From contig NZ_JAMXLV010000016.1 of the NCBI RefSeq assembly GCF_024054535.1, positions 62,001 to 126,000 of the forward strand: a stretch of 64,000 nucleotides of DNA, given 5' to 3'. Below, in pieces: positions 16,619 through 24,345 of this stretch. The notes under the pieces are model-generated. The model was not told where the DNA came from, made no database searches, and worked only from the letters and a program-made list of their open reading frames with translations. Position numbers and translations under genes: made by a program. Every line of letters begins with the position of its first letter. Position 1 is the stretch's first letter. Source of the stretch: Thermococcus alcaliphilus (GTDB taxonomy: Archaea > Methanobacteriota_B > Thermococci > Thermococcales > Thermococcaceae).

Positions 16619-16879
16619 CTATGGCCATATTGTTCTGTTCGGTTTATCCTCATGTACGAAGTTTTGTGCTCCGCTTGGATCACATGCAAAGCACCCACCG
16701 CAGTGTCTGTTAGTTCCGCTATTCCTGTTTTCTAAAAACTCAGACGACTGGATAGGAATGTAATCAAATGCAGTATTAGAAAAGAGCATTCTCATTTTCT
16801 TGCTCTGCTTTTGAAATTCCCGGTTAACTAAGGCTAAAAATACTACCCCAACCATGAACAATACCACCCGTTTCCACAT
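16619..16879 (-). CDS. Short secreted cysteine-containing protein sharing the C-terminal motif of the 462-aa protein
   Basis: 86 aa. Residues ~4-19 form a signal/anchor helix; the middle is polar. The tail R-H-C-G-G-C-F-A-C-D-P-S-G-A-Q-N-F aligns with H-C-Y-G-C-F-A-P-D-D-S-A-S-Q-N-F near the end of the protein at 18003-19391. It is therefore a reduced paralogue that keeps only the export signal and the terminal cysteine module. It lies between two propeller genes, 26 nt after one and 10 nt before the other. Function unknown; the small exported Cys peptide could be a ligand or a binding module. Confidence 0.6.
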   Translation of the reverse strand: MWKRVVLFMVGVVFLALVNREFQKQSKKMRMLFSNTAFDYIPIQSSEFLENRNSGTNRHCGGCFACDPSGAQNFVHEDKPNRTIWP

Positions 16880-16905
16880 TGTATACCCTTACATGCAAGG
16901 AATAT

Positions 16906-17991
16906 TTAAGACGTATCAACTCTATTACCAAGCTCTATTGATTCCACAATTCCTTTTTGCTGGATTAATATATGCTTTCCATATGCAATTTTTTCAATTT
17001 CACTAACTGGGATACACATTAGCTTATCGTTCCTAAAGTTGTAATGACACAGACGTGTTATACTTTTGTATGTTCTCATGTCAACATAGCTATAGTAGAT
17101 TGCAAAACCATCACCACTTTTAGCACATTGGAAGTTTCCTCCAGCAGTACTTCCATTAAAAAACATCCTACTACCAGCATAATACCCATCACTGCTAAAT
17201 ACGTCAATGCTTTTCTCGCTTACTCCATAAATTTTGCCATCATATGCTTGAATGCACTTTTCTGAAGGCGTTTTATTGCGCTTCCACAACAATTTACCAC
17301 CTAAAGAGAAGGCGTAGATATAACTCTCACTGCCTGTGCCAGATGATATTATAATATTTTCACTTGACAAAGTGGTATCTAGAACAGAATGTTCAACACT
17401 CACATTAGATACTCCTCTTGTATTCACAATAATGAGCTGGCTTGGATACATAGAATCAAGAGTCCTAAAAGTTAAAACTAGAGCCCTGTCAAATGCATAA
17501 ATTGCGGGCACTGCATCATAAGCCATGAGACTGTAAGTTTCACAGTGTTTTTTACATATTTTGTAAATTATCTTAACCTTACGAGAACTTTCTTCCTTTT
17601 GAAAGATATAAATTGTAAAGTTATCAAATTTAATCCCATAAGAAGCATTAAAAGGAATTGAAAAATGAACTGCTATGTTAGTATTCAAATCAATATTAGT
17701 TGCAGAAGAATTCTGATGAGTTATCACAAGTAAACTGTTTGATAAAAGTGCTTCTCTTACTCCTTTAATTTTCTTTAGAATTCTCCCTGTTGAAATATCA
17801 AGAATTAGAATATTACTTTCATTTTTTACTACTGCATAGTCCCCCCATGCTCCAATCAGTAGTCCTCGAATTTGCCATTGAAGTAAGTTCTTGGATGGAG
17901 ACTGAGGTCTACCATTTGATATCAAATAAATAAGTGATACAAAAAGAAAAAGAACAAGAATGAGACCAATTAGACTTCTCAATTTTTTCAT
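16906..17991 (-). CDS. Secreted beta-propeller protein, paralogue of the 15463-16608 product
   Basis: 361 aa from the ATG at 17991; GGGTG lies ~8 nt upstream, and an earlier in-frame start at 18027 would overlap the preceding gene. An N-terminal membrane/signal helix (I-G-L-I-L-V-L-F-L-F-V) is followed by beta repeats such as I-L-I-L-D-I-S-T-G-R-I-L-K-K and I-Y-A-F-S-L-G-G-K-L-L-W-K. Cysteine pairs C-K-K-H-C and L-C-H-Y ... L-M-C-I match those of the downstream paralogue in position. It starts 11 nt after the stop of the 462-aa gene, so it is co-transcribed. Confidence 0.7.
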   Translation of the reverse strand: MKKLRSLIGLILVLFLFVSLIYLISNGRPQSPSKNLLQWQIRGLLIGAWGDYAVVKNESNILILDISTGRILKKIKGVREALLSNSLLVITHQNSSATNIDLNTNIAVHFSIPFNASYGIKFDNFTIYIFQKEESSRKVKIIYKICKKHCETYSLMAYDAVPAIYAFDRALVLTFRTLDSMYPSQLIIVNTRGVSNVSVEHSVLDTTLSSENIIISSGTGSESYIYAFSLGGKLLWKRNKTPSEKCIQAYDGKIYGVSEKSIDVFSSDGYYAGSRMFFNGSTAGGNFQCAKSGDGFAIYYSYVDMRTYKSITRLCHYNFRNDKLMCIPVSEIEKIAYGKHILIQQKGIVESIELGNRVDTS

Positions 17992-18002
17992 GATCAACAC
18001 CC

Positions 18003-19391
18003 TTAACTTTGTGGAATTGGTTCCCATCCAACTCTATCCACCCATGCAAAGTTCTGAGAAGCTGAATCATCAGGGGCAAAGCAACCATAACAATGGCCAT
18101 TTGCCCAGTTACATTCTGGATTGTCGGGACCATAGCAACAATTATCATACAAGTTGTACCAATCTACTCTGAGAAGGGTTGTATAGACATATGGAATGTA
18201 AGTGGGATTATTTGGATCTGGTAGATGGGGATTATAACTGGTTAAAAAGCATCCACCTTCGTCGCAATCAAATTGCCAAATCAATACTGCCTTTTGATAG
18301 GAGCCTGTATATGGGTTATATGCCTGGCCACTGTAAAAATACTTTATTTGAATTCTCTCAGTTGATGAATCATAACTGCGGGCGATATCAAAGAATTCAT
18401 GAAGTTTATTTTCAGGCTTAAAGTAGTCGGAGTATCGGCAGTACTCCCCAATGTACTTTAGGGTATTATCCGGATTTACAGTGTACATTCCTACCCATAA
18501 TGCCACTGGTTGAAGGCCTATAAATGTAACACTAATTCCACTGTCGTGTGCTGGAAGTGTCTCTGTTAAATAATTGTCTCCACACTTATAGGGGGAATAT
18601 GGGGATATCGGACAATTTCCATATCTTTCAGATATTCCTCCGTAATTTATGTAAAGTGGCTCTATTCCCATTGTTTTCATGATTGTTTGTTTTCTTCCGA
18701 TTGTTTTAAGCCTTTTTAATGTTTCTAGTTTTGTTTTTTCTTCTAAATAGCTATAGATTTTATCCCATAGTTTGTCCTCTGTCTTAATGATATCTAAGGC
18801 ATCTTGAATATCCACAATGCCCTCTTTAACCATGTTTTTAAGTTGCATATTCATAACTGAATATTCATAAAATGTATTTTCCTCAGCTTGTCTATAATAT
18901 GCAATAAACCAGTCCAAGTCAACGTCTTTCCTAACAGGATGAACCTTCTCAATGTATTGCTTGACCAACTCATCCTCCCTAGGAAGCCTGTAATAAAGAA
19001 CCTCAACACCATAAGGAGTTCTACGAGTATACTTTTTAACTAACTCCAAGCTTAACCTCTGACGCTCAAAAGCCATTTTCATATTCTGAAAAGGACGTAA
19101 TTCATTTCTCATTTCAATAATCTTCTCAAGTGTTTCAACGCTTTTAGTTTTATTAAGTTCAGCATAAAGCTTATGCAACTCTGCCTCTTTTTGATTAATC
19201 AACCTCGTCAAATTCTCAATTTTTGCATTTGCTTCACTCAAAGCCTTGTCAATGTCAAAATCCTGACAAGAACTGCAAGCACTGCAGGTCTCAGAACTAA
19301 CTTGCAAACTCTTAACTTCCTGAGCAAAAACAAAACCAAAACTATTAAAAACCAACAACCCAACAATGCCCAAAACTACCCACCTTAGCAT
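18003..19391 (-). CDS. Secreted coiled-coil and cysteine-rich protein, first gene of the cassette
   Basis: 462 aa. Signal peptide M-L-R-W-V-V-L... with likely cleavage after F-A-Q. A C-S-A-C-S-S-C knot follows at ~35-45, then a long coiled coil (~50-130), a helical middle, and a C-terminal third rich in aromatic residues and cysteine. The latter includes F-D-C-D-E-G-G-C, D-N-C-C-Y-G-P and the terminal H-C-Y-G-C-F-A-P-D-D-S-A-S-Q-N-F. No catalytic motif recognised. On the minus strand a TATA-like TTTATATATT (~19440) lies upstream. It leads the five-gene minus-strand run down to 14130. Confidence 0.65.
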   Translation of the reverse strand: MLRWVVLGIVGLLVFNSFGFVFAQEVKSLQVSSETCSACSSCQDFDIDKALSEANAKIENLTRLINQKEAELHKLYAELNKTKSVETLEKIIEMRNELRPFQNMKMAFERQRLSLELVKKYTRRTPYGVEVLYYRLPREDELVKQYIEKVHPVRKDVDLDWFIAYYRQAEENTFYEYSVMNMQLKNMVKEGIVDIQDALDIIKTEDKLWDKIYSYLEEKTKLETLKRLKTIGRKQTIMKTMGIEPLYINYGGISERYGNCPISPYSPYKCGDNYLTETLPAHDSGISVTFIGLQPVALWVGMYTVNPDNTLKYIGEYCRYSDYFKPENKLHEFFDIARSYDSSTERIQIKYFYSGQAYNPYTGSYQKAVLIWQFDCDEGGCFLTSYNPHLPDPNNPTYIPYVYTTLLRVDWYNLYDNCCYGPDNPECNWANGHCYGCFAPDDSASQNFAWVDRVGWEPIPQS

Positions 19392-19582
19392 TCGCCCCCC
19401 CCAAGCGTAAGGAAATCCTCACCAATAATAAGCACTCAAAATATATAAAATTTACCATTAGAAAAAAACAAAAGACAAAAATAAAAACAACAAACAACAA
19501 AACAAAGTAAAAAGTCCAAACAACTCAACTTAAAACAGAAAGCTAAATATAACTATATGCCCAAGTTGAGTAGTGGGAGACC
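19392..19582. promoter_or_regulatory. Divergent promoter region with A-rich tract and 9-bp inverted repeat
   Basis: Separates the cassette (minus) from the AI-2E transporter gene (plus). TATA-like sequences: TTTATATATT near 19440 for the minus strand and AAATATAAC near 19546 for the plus strand. The stretch 19462-19510 is almost only A and C on the plus strand. An inverted pair ACTCAACTT (19523-19531) and AAGTTGAGT (19563-19571) brackets the plus-strand TATA box; it may be an operator but could be chance. Confidence 0.4.
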
Positions 19583-20575
19583 ATGAAAGCAGAGGAAATC
19601 TTATGGGGAGTTGTGGCGTTAATAATCCTTTATCTAGCATGGAGAACGATAGCCCCTCTTTTGTCTGCAATATTCTTTGCTGCCATTTTGGCCTATGCGG
19701 TCTTACCAATCCACAAACGCCTAGCAAAAAGAGTTGATAGCAAAAAATCCGCATTAATCCTTACTGCTCTTTTAATAGGGCTTTCAGCGGTTATCACAGC
19801 GGAGCTTGTGCTTATAATAAAGAACTTGGTAGTCTCGTTTTACGAAGATATAATGACCTTCATTTCTTGGAGCCTAACCCTTGAGCTGCCCTTTGGCACC
19901 CACGATGTGCTTCAAAGGCTCTACTCTCAGCTGACACCGAAGTTAGCCGAATACGTGCAGAGTTATGCGTTCTCAATACCAAAGTATCTCCTCCAGCTGG
20001 TGGTTTTCTTAGCTATGTTCTACGCCTTTCTTGTAAACTCCGAAGAAATAAAAAGGCAGGTACACGCTTTAATCCCTGGAGGGCATGAACATTTAGGGGA
20101 AAAACTCTTAAAGAGGGCAGATGTAACTCTGCAAGCTCTCATAAGAGCGTGGCTTCTCCTCAACATTGCCAAGGGAATCATAATGACTCTTGGCTTCTGG
20201 GGGTTCGGCATTACGGACTTTCCAACCGCCCTGCTAGCCGGGCTTTTAACGATACTCTTCAGTTTTATTCCCCTCTTCGAGGGATGGATGATATGGCTCG
20301 TTGCGGCTATATACCTATTAAAGCAAGGGGACGTGCTAAAAGCCGTCGCAATTTCCATTTACGGAGCGACACTTGTGTCTCCGCTTCCAGATTTCACAAT
20401 AAGACCTAAGCTAGTTGCAAAAGAGGCTAAGCTCGATGAGATAATGGTTCTAGTTGGTATGATAGGTGGAGTATGGGCATTCGGAGTTAAAGGTCTGATA
20501 ATCGGCCCAATAGTCCTTAACCTAGTCTCTGCGTTGTTAAAAGAGTGGAAAAGAATCAAAGCTCAGCAGAGCTGA
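19583..20575 (+). CDS. AI-2E family (PerM-like) membrane transporter
   Basis: 330 aa polytopic protein. N-terminal hydrophobic helices (L-W-G-V-V-A-L-I-I-L-Y-L-A-W; L-L-S-A-I-F-F-A-A-I-L-A-Y-A-V), a charged amphipathic middle, then a dense set of helices with F-T-I-R-P-K-L-V at ~270, which matches the conserved region of the AI-2E exporter-like/PerM family. Substrate is not predictable; in archaea it is probably ion or metabolite efflux. The 3' end overlaps the convergent nicotinamidase gene by 20 nt. Confidence 0.75.
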   Translation: MKAEEILWGVVALIILYLAWRTIAPLLSAIFFAAILAYAVLPIHKRLAKRVDSKKSALILTALLIGLSAVITAELVLIIKNLVVSFYEDIMTFISWSLTLELPFGTHDVLQRLYSQLTPKLAEYVQSYAFSIPKYLLQLVVFLAMFYAFLVNSEEIKRQVHALIPGGHEHLGEKLLKRADVTLQALIRAWLLLNIAKGIIMTLGFWGFGITDFPTALLAGLLTILFSFIPLFEGWMIWLVAAIYLLKQGDVLKAVAISIYGATLVSPLPDFTIRPKLVAKEAKLDEIMVLVGMIGGVWAFGVKGLIIGPIVLNLVSALLKEWKRIKAQQS

Positions 20576-21101
20576 TTATCTTTGCCCCCTTTTCTTCTAA
20601 CTCTTTGAGGGCTTTTTCTTCGTCCTCAGGCTTTATTCCCTTAACGGCATCCTTAATAAGATAAACTTCAAAGCCATGCTTTAGAGCATCCAAAGCGGTT
20701 GCCTTAACGCAGTACTCTGTAGCAACTCCACAGATGTAGACCTTTTTGACACCCTTTTCTTTTAGAATCTCGGCAAGTTCTGTCCCTTCGAAGCCGGAAT
20801 ATGCTTCTTTGTCGGGTTTGTCTGCCTTTGAAATGATTATTGCATCTTTGGGGAGACTAACCACTATCTCAGCACCTTCAGTGTTTTGAACGCAATGCCT
20901 CGGCCACGGACCTCCTTGCTCCTTAAAGCTTATGTGGTTTGGCGGATGCCAGTCCCTTGTTGCAACAATAAGGGCTCCCCTCTGTTCGAACTTCTTAATA
21001 AGCTCCTCAATAGTTGGAATTATCTTGTCTCCCTCTGGAACCGGAAGGGCTCCGCCGGGCATGAAATCTCTCTGCATGTCAACTATTATTAACGCCTCCA
21101 T
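20556..21101 (-). CDS. pncA: Nicotinamidase (pyrazinamidase family)
   Basis: 181 aa isochorismatase-fold enzyme that deamidates nicotinamide for NAD salvage. Catalytic residues are readable: the Asp in I-V-D-M-Q-R-D-F, the Lys in I-I-S-K-A-D-K, and the Cys in V-A-T-E-Y-C-V-K-A-T. Metal ligands are D and H in R-D-W-H-P-P-N-H. It starts 3 nt after the DUF2240 gene and is likely co-transcribed with it. Confidence 0.9.
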   Translation of the reverse strand: MEALIIVDMQRDFMPGGALPVPEGDKIIPTIEELIKKFEQRGALIVATRDWHPPNHISFKEQGGPWPRHCVQNTEGAEIVVSLPKDAIIISKADKPDKEAYSGFEGTELAEILKEKGVKKVYICGVATEYCVKATALDALKHGFEVYLIKDAVKGIKPEDEEKALKELEEKGAKIISSAEL

Positions 21102-21104
21102 TCC

Positions 21105-21503
21105 TCACACCTCCAGCTTGTCCTTAAACTTCGACATATCAATCCCTTTGTCCAAACCATAGAGGTAGGCAACTATTTTCTTATCTAAATCCCCATATCT
21201 TTCAGAAAACTTTTCCAAGTCTTCGAGGACTTCTAGATGGCTCCAGCCTAATTTTTTGGCAATGTAGTCTATCATCTCGCCAAAAACATCCTCTCTCTTT
21301 TCCTCTTCTTTAAGAGCATCCTCCTTAATTATGAGCTTCTCCCCTCTTTGCTCAATAATGCCTCTCTTTATGGCTTCCTCAACCAAGGCTTTAGCCTCAT
21401 TATAATCCATAAGGCGGAGTTTAAGCACGATGGTCCCTATTAACTCAGGCTTTGAGAATTCATTCGAGCCCTTATAGAGGATTGCATACTTCAAAGCCTC
21501 CAC
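21105..21503 (-). CDS. DUF2240 family protein
   Basis: 132 aa from the GTG at 21503, which sits 4-5 nt after GGTGGAAT; a longer frame to 21533 covers that ribosome site. It has an N-terminal winged-helix-like part (F-S-K-P-E-L-I-G-T-I-V, A-I-K-R-G-I-I-E-Q-R-G-E-K-L-I-I) and a helical C-terminus, the layout of archaeal DUF2240. Function unknown; possibly nucleic-acid binding. Confidence 0.6.
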   Translation of the reverse strand: MEALKYAILYKGSNEFSKPELIGTIVLKLRLMDYNEAKALVEEAIKRGIIEQRGEKLIIKEDALKEEEKREDVFGEMIDYIAKKLGWSHLEVLEDLEKFSERYGDLDKKIVAYLYGLDKGIDMSKFKDKLEV

Positions 21504-21554
21504 AAATTCCACCAAGAATAAATAGGAACTCAAAAAATAAAAACGTTTGCCAGA

Positions 21555-22190
21555 TTAAGCCCCTACTCCCCCTCCACTCCAGAAGAACATCTCAAACGGA
21601 AAGTCAAAGATTTCCGAAAGCCTTCCCCCTGGAGATTGGGGATACACAAGATAAGCCGTTCTAATGGCTTTCACGGATTTTCCATCCACTTCATATATGT
21701 AAAGCTTTACAACAGGCAGGAAAGGATACCCTTGAGCTATTACCACTTGGTCAATCCTCTTAACTATAAAGCCCTCCCTCTTCGAGTCCAAAAGCTTGTA
21801 TCCCTTTAAAAATCCCACAGATGGTGTCCCAAGTTTCTTAATCCCATCTACATCGAATTTGTAAAACTCGTCGTTCCTCATATCCTCAAAAACGCCACTG
21901 GCAGATAAGTGGGAAGAGGTCATTGTAAAAGAATAGAGGGACAGATAATAGTCAGTTGCTTTAAATGCAGAAACCGACCAAATTAAAAGGCCTATTAGGA
22001 GCCATGGAAGAAATCGCTTAAAAAACGGCCAGATACCACCCTTTATCCCTGCAAGCTTGAACTCCTTCTTTAACAGATAATTTCTGTTCAGATATGCTCC
22101 GTAAAGTATTATCGCAAGTCCACCAACATAATAAAATGCCATCGTAATGAGATAAGCACCATATTCCGGGCCGTGTTCAAGGTACACCAC
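21555..22190 (-). CDS. Membrane protein of unknown function
   Basis: About 211 aa from the GTG pair at 22185-22190, chosen because GAGGTGG lies 5 nt upstream; the longer frame to 22322 would run into the divergent thioesterase. Two membrane helices (I-T-M-A-F-Y-Y-V-G-G-L-A-I-I-L-Y-G and F-L-P-W-L-L-I-G-L-L-I-W-S-V-S) are followed by an extracellular-looking domain of ~130 residues ending in F-F-W-S-G-G-G-V-G-A. No known domain recognised. Confidence 0.6.
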   Translation of the reverse strand: MVYLEHGPEYGAYLITMAFYYVGGLAIILYGAYLNRNYLLKKEFKLAGIKGGIWPFFKRFLPWLLIGLLIWSVSAFKATDYYLSLYSFTMTSSHLSASGVFEDMRNDEFYKFDVDGIKKLGTPSVGFLKGYKLLDSKREGFIVKRIDQVVIAQGYPFLPVVKLYIYEVDGKSVKAIRTAYLVYPQSPGGRLSEIFDFPFEMFFWSGGGVGA

Positions 22191-22291
22191 TTTTTCCACC
22201 TCGGATAATAAAAACCCTAAAAATTTAAAAAGTTTTTCAAGAATGTAAAGGTTTATATTTTGGTGAAGGCAAGTGTACTTTGGTGATGATA

Positions 22292-22678
22292 ATGGAGCAA
22301 AGGACACACCTCTTAACTTCAAAAGAGTTCGTTGGAGAGCCCGTAAAAATCGAAAAGGATTATGCAGAGGTAAAGCTCAAGACGAGAGAGGAGATGAAGG
22401 TCGATGAATATGGCTTAGTTCATGGTGGCTTTACCTTCGGGTTAGCTGATTATGCCGCAATGCTCGCTGTTAATGAACCCACAGTGGTGCTTGGAAAAGC
22501 AGAAGTGAGGTTCACAAAGCCGGTAAAAGTTGGAGATGAACTCCTTGCCAAGGCAAAAGTGGAGGAAGATCAAGGAAAGAAAAAGATTGTATTTGTTGAG
22601 GTCTTTAATCAGAAGGGAGAAAAAGTCCTTGAGGGCAAATTCTACTGTTATGTATTGGAAAAGCACGTTCTTGAATAG
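22292..22678 (+). CDS. Hotdog-fold acyl-CoA thioesterase (PaaI-like)
   Basis: 128 aa from the ATG at 22292 after GGTGATGAT. The family signature L-V-H-G-G-F-T-F-G-L-A-D-Y-A-A-M occurs at ~45-60, followed by V-L-G-K-A-E-V-R-F-T-K-P-V-K-V-G-D. Predicted to hydrolyse a thioester; the actual acyl group is not deducible. It sits upstream of the PadR-MFS pair but has its own promoter, and the next gene has a separate TATA box. Confidence 0.75.
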   Translation: MEQRTHLLTSKEFVGEPVKIEKDYAEVKLKTREEMKVDEYGLVHGGFTFGLADYAAMLAVNEPTVVLGKAEVRFTKPVKVGDELLAKAKVEEDQGKKKIVFVEVFNQKGEKVLEGKFYCYVLEKHVLE

Positions 22679-22704
22679 CCTTCAAAAAATTTTTATAGTT
22701 GAAC

Positions 22705-22728
22705 TCGAAATCCGATATCGGTGCTCGA
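22705..22728. promoter_or_regulatory. Candidate PadR operator, 24-bp interrupted palindrome
   Basis: A perfect CCGATATCGG core (22712-22721) is flanked symmetrically by TCGA at 22705-22708 and 22725-22728. It lies ~8 bp after the TATA-like TTTTTATAG and just before the PadR start, where bound protein would block transcription. Autorepression is inferred. Confidence 0.5.
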
Positions 22729-22729
22729 T

Positions 22730-23035
22730 ATGATGCGCCGTATTATTCTTGGCTTTATGGGACTGCATATACTCCACCATGCAAGCAAAGAGCCCATAAC
22801 CGGAGCTTTCATGATGAAAGAGCTCGAATCTCATGGTTATAAGGTGAGCCCAGGAACGCTTTATCCTTTGCTTCAAAAAATGGAAAAAATGGGGCTTCTC
22901 AAGAGCAGATGGGAAGTCCAGAATGGAAGAAGGGTAAAGCTCTATGAAATAACCCAAGAGGGGATTGAAGTATTGGAAGAAGGAAAGAAGAAAGTGAAAG
23001 AGCTCTGCAGGGAAATTTTGGGTGATGAAAAATGA
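22730..23035 (+). CDS. PadR-family transcription regulator
   Basis: 101 aa from the ATG at 22730; GGTG lies 6 nt before it, and the upstream GTG at 22721 falls inside the palindrome. Winged HTH: P-I-T-G-A-F-M-M-K-E-L, then the PadR signature V-S-P-G-T-L-Y-P-L-L-Q-K-M-E-K-M-G-L-L, a K-L-Y-E-I-T-Q-E-G wing, and a dimerising C-terminal helix. It overlaps the MFS gene by 4 nt, so it most likely controls that transporter and itself. Confidence 0.85.
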   Translation: MMRRIILGFMGLHILHHASKEPITGAFMMKELESHGYKVSPGTLYPLLQKMEKMGLLKSRWEVQNGRRVKLYEITQEGIEVLEEGKKKVKELCREILGDEK

Positions 23036-24207
23036 AAGAAAGAAAAATCTTTGGAATAAGCTGGAATGTTTTTCTCCTCGGAATTGTCAGCTTTCTCAAC
23101 GATATGAGCAGTGAGATGATAGCACCGATAGTGCCTACCTACCTGACCGATGTATTGGGGATTGGAAAAGCGGCAAGCGGTTCGATTATGGGGCTTATAG
23201 AGAGCCTAAGTTCCCTTTTTAAGGTTCTATTTGGTTATGTAAGCGACGCATTTAGGAAAAGAAAAATCTTCGTCGCCCTTGGATACCTTCTCTCAACGAT
23301 TTCAAAGGGAGCTTTAGCTTTTACACGTTCATGGTGGGACTTTTTAACTCTTAGGGTTTTGGATAGAGTTGGAAAAGGCATAAGAACTGCCCCTAGAGAT
23401 GCCCTAATAGCAGAATCGAGTGAAAAAGGAAAGAGCGGCAAATCCTTTGGTTTCCACAGGATGATGGATACGCTTGGAGCAGTTGCCGGCCCTTTAGTTG
23501 CTATAGGTTTATTAGCGCTCTTAAAAAGCTACCCAATAAAGACGGCGTACCGCTATGTATTTCTGCTCTCAGCAGTCCCAGGTATTGTGGGAGTTCTTCT
23601 TGTGCTGTTTTTAGTCAAAGATAAGGGAGAAGAGGTTAAAAAGAAGATAAAAGGAATATCAGCCCTAAAGAGCAGAAGCCTTAGAATGTTCTTAGTTATT
23701 GTTGCCTTAGCTGCCCTTGGGAGATACAGCTATGCTTTTACCCTATGGAAAGCCAAAGAACTGGGCTACAGTGTTCTCCAAGGACTGGGATTCTATGCTG
23801 TGTTTAATGCAATATACGCCCTATCAGCATACCCTATAGGCTATTACTCGGATAAGGTCAGCAAAAAAGCCGTTATAACAGTAGGGTTTGGAGTTGCAGC
23901 ATTGGCATCACTTCTTTTTGCATATTCCAAGAGCTTGCCGATGCTTCTTCTCGCTTTTGTATCCTATGGGATTTACATAGCAATCGAAGATACAATTCCA
24001 AGGGCATATATGGCAGACCTGGCAGGAGAATTCGAAAAGGGAACAGTAATAGGGGCATATCACACGGTCTTTGGGATTTTTGTTTTCCCTGCATCTGTAA
24101 TAGTTGGCTATCTATGGCAGGCGTACTCCCTAAAAGTGGGCTTCATTTATGCCGCCATCATTAATATTGTGGCAATGCTCCTAATGGCTTTCCTTGTCAA
24201 AGACTGA
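23032..24207 (+). CDS. Major facilitator superfamily efflux transporter
   Basis: 391 aa, about 12 hydrophobic segments. The N-terminal half has the D-M-S-S-E-M-I-A-P-I-V-P motif and a MFS A-motif-like G-Y-V-S-D-A-F-R-K-R-K; the C-terminal counterpart is G-Y-Y-S-D-K-V-S-K-K. The start overlaps the PadR gene (ATGA), as is common for regulator-efflux pairs. Substrate unknown; a drug or toxic metabolite is the usual guess for PadR-linked pumps. Confidence 0.85.
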   Translation: MKERKIFGISWNVFLLGIVSFLNDMSSEMIAPIVPTYLTDVLGIGKAASGSIMGLIESLSSLFKVLFGYVSDAFRKRKIFVALGYLLSTISKGALAFTRSWWDFLTLRVLDRVGKGIRTAPRDALIAESSEKGKSGKSFGFHRMMDTLGAVAGPLVAIGLLALLKSYPIKTAYRYVFLLSAVPGIVGVLLVLFLVKDKGEEVKKKIKGISALKSRSLRMFLVIVALAALGRYSYAFTLWKAKELGYSVLQGLGFYAVFNAIYALSAYPIGYYSDKVSKKAVITVGFGVAALASLLFAYSKSLPMLLLAFVSYGIYIAIEDTIPRAYMADLAGEFEKGTVIGAYHTVFGIFVFPASVIVGYLWQAYSLKVGFIYAAIINIVAMLLMAFLVKD

Positions 24208-24345
24208 GATTTGTCAATTTTCTTTTATTTTTCAAATTTGTTGGAGATATGTTAATATTTAGATGGAAAGTGCACAATTTTTTGTCAGAAAGACTAAAAA
24301 GCTATGAGCGAGAAAAGAAAGCTAGAACACAGAGGGGCTGAGGAT

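Noticed and set aside
19391-19402. C8 run near the 462-aa gene start as a frameshift error
   Set aside because: It lies upstream of the ATG, so it does not affect the reading frame; on the minus strand it works as a G-rich ribosome site.
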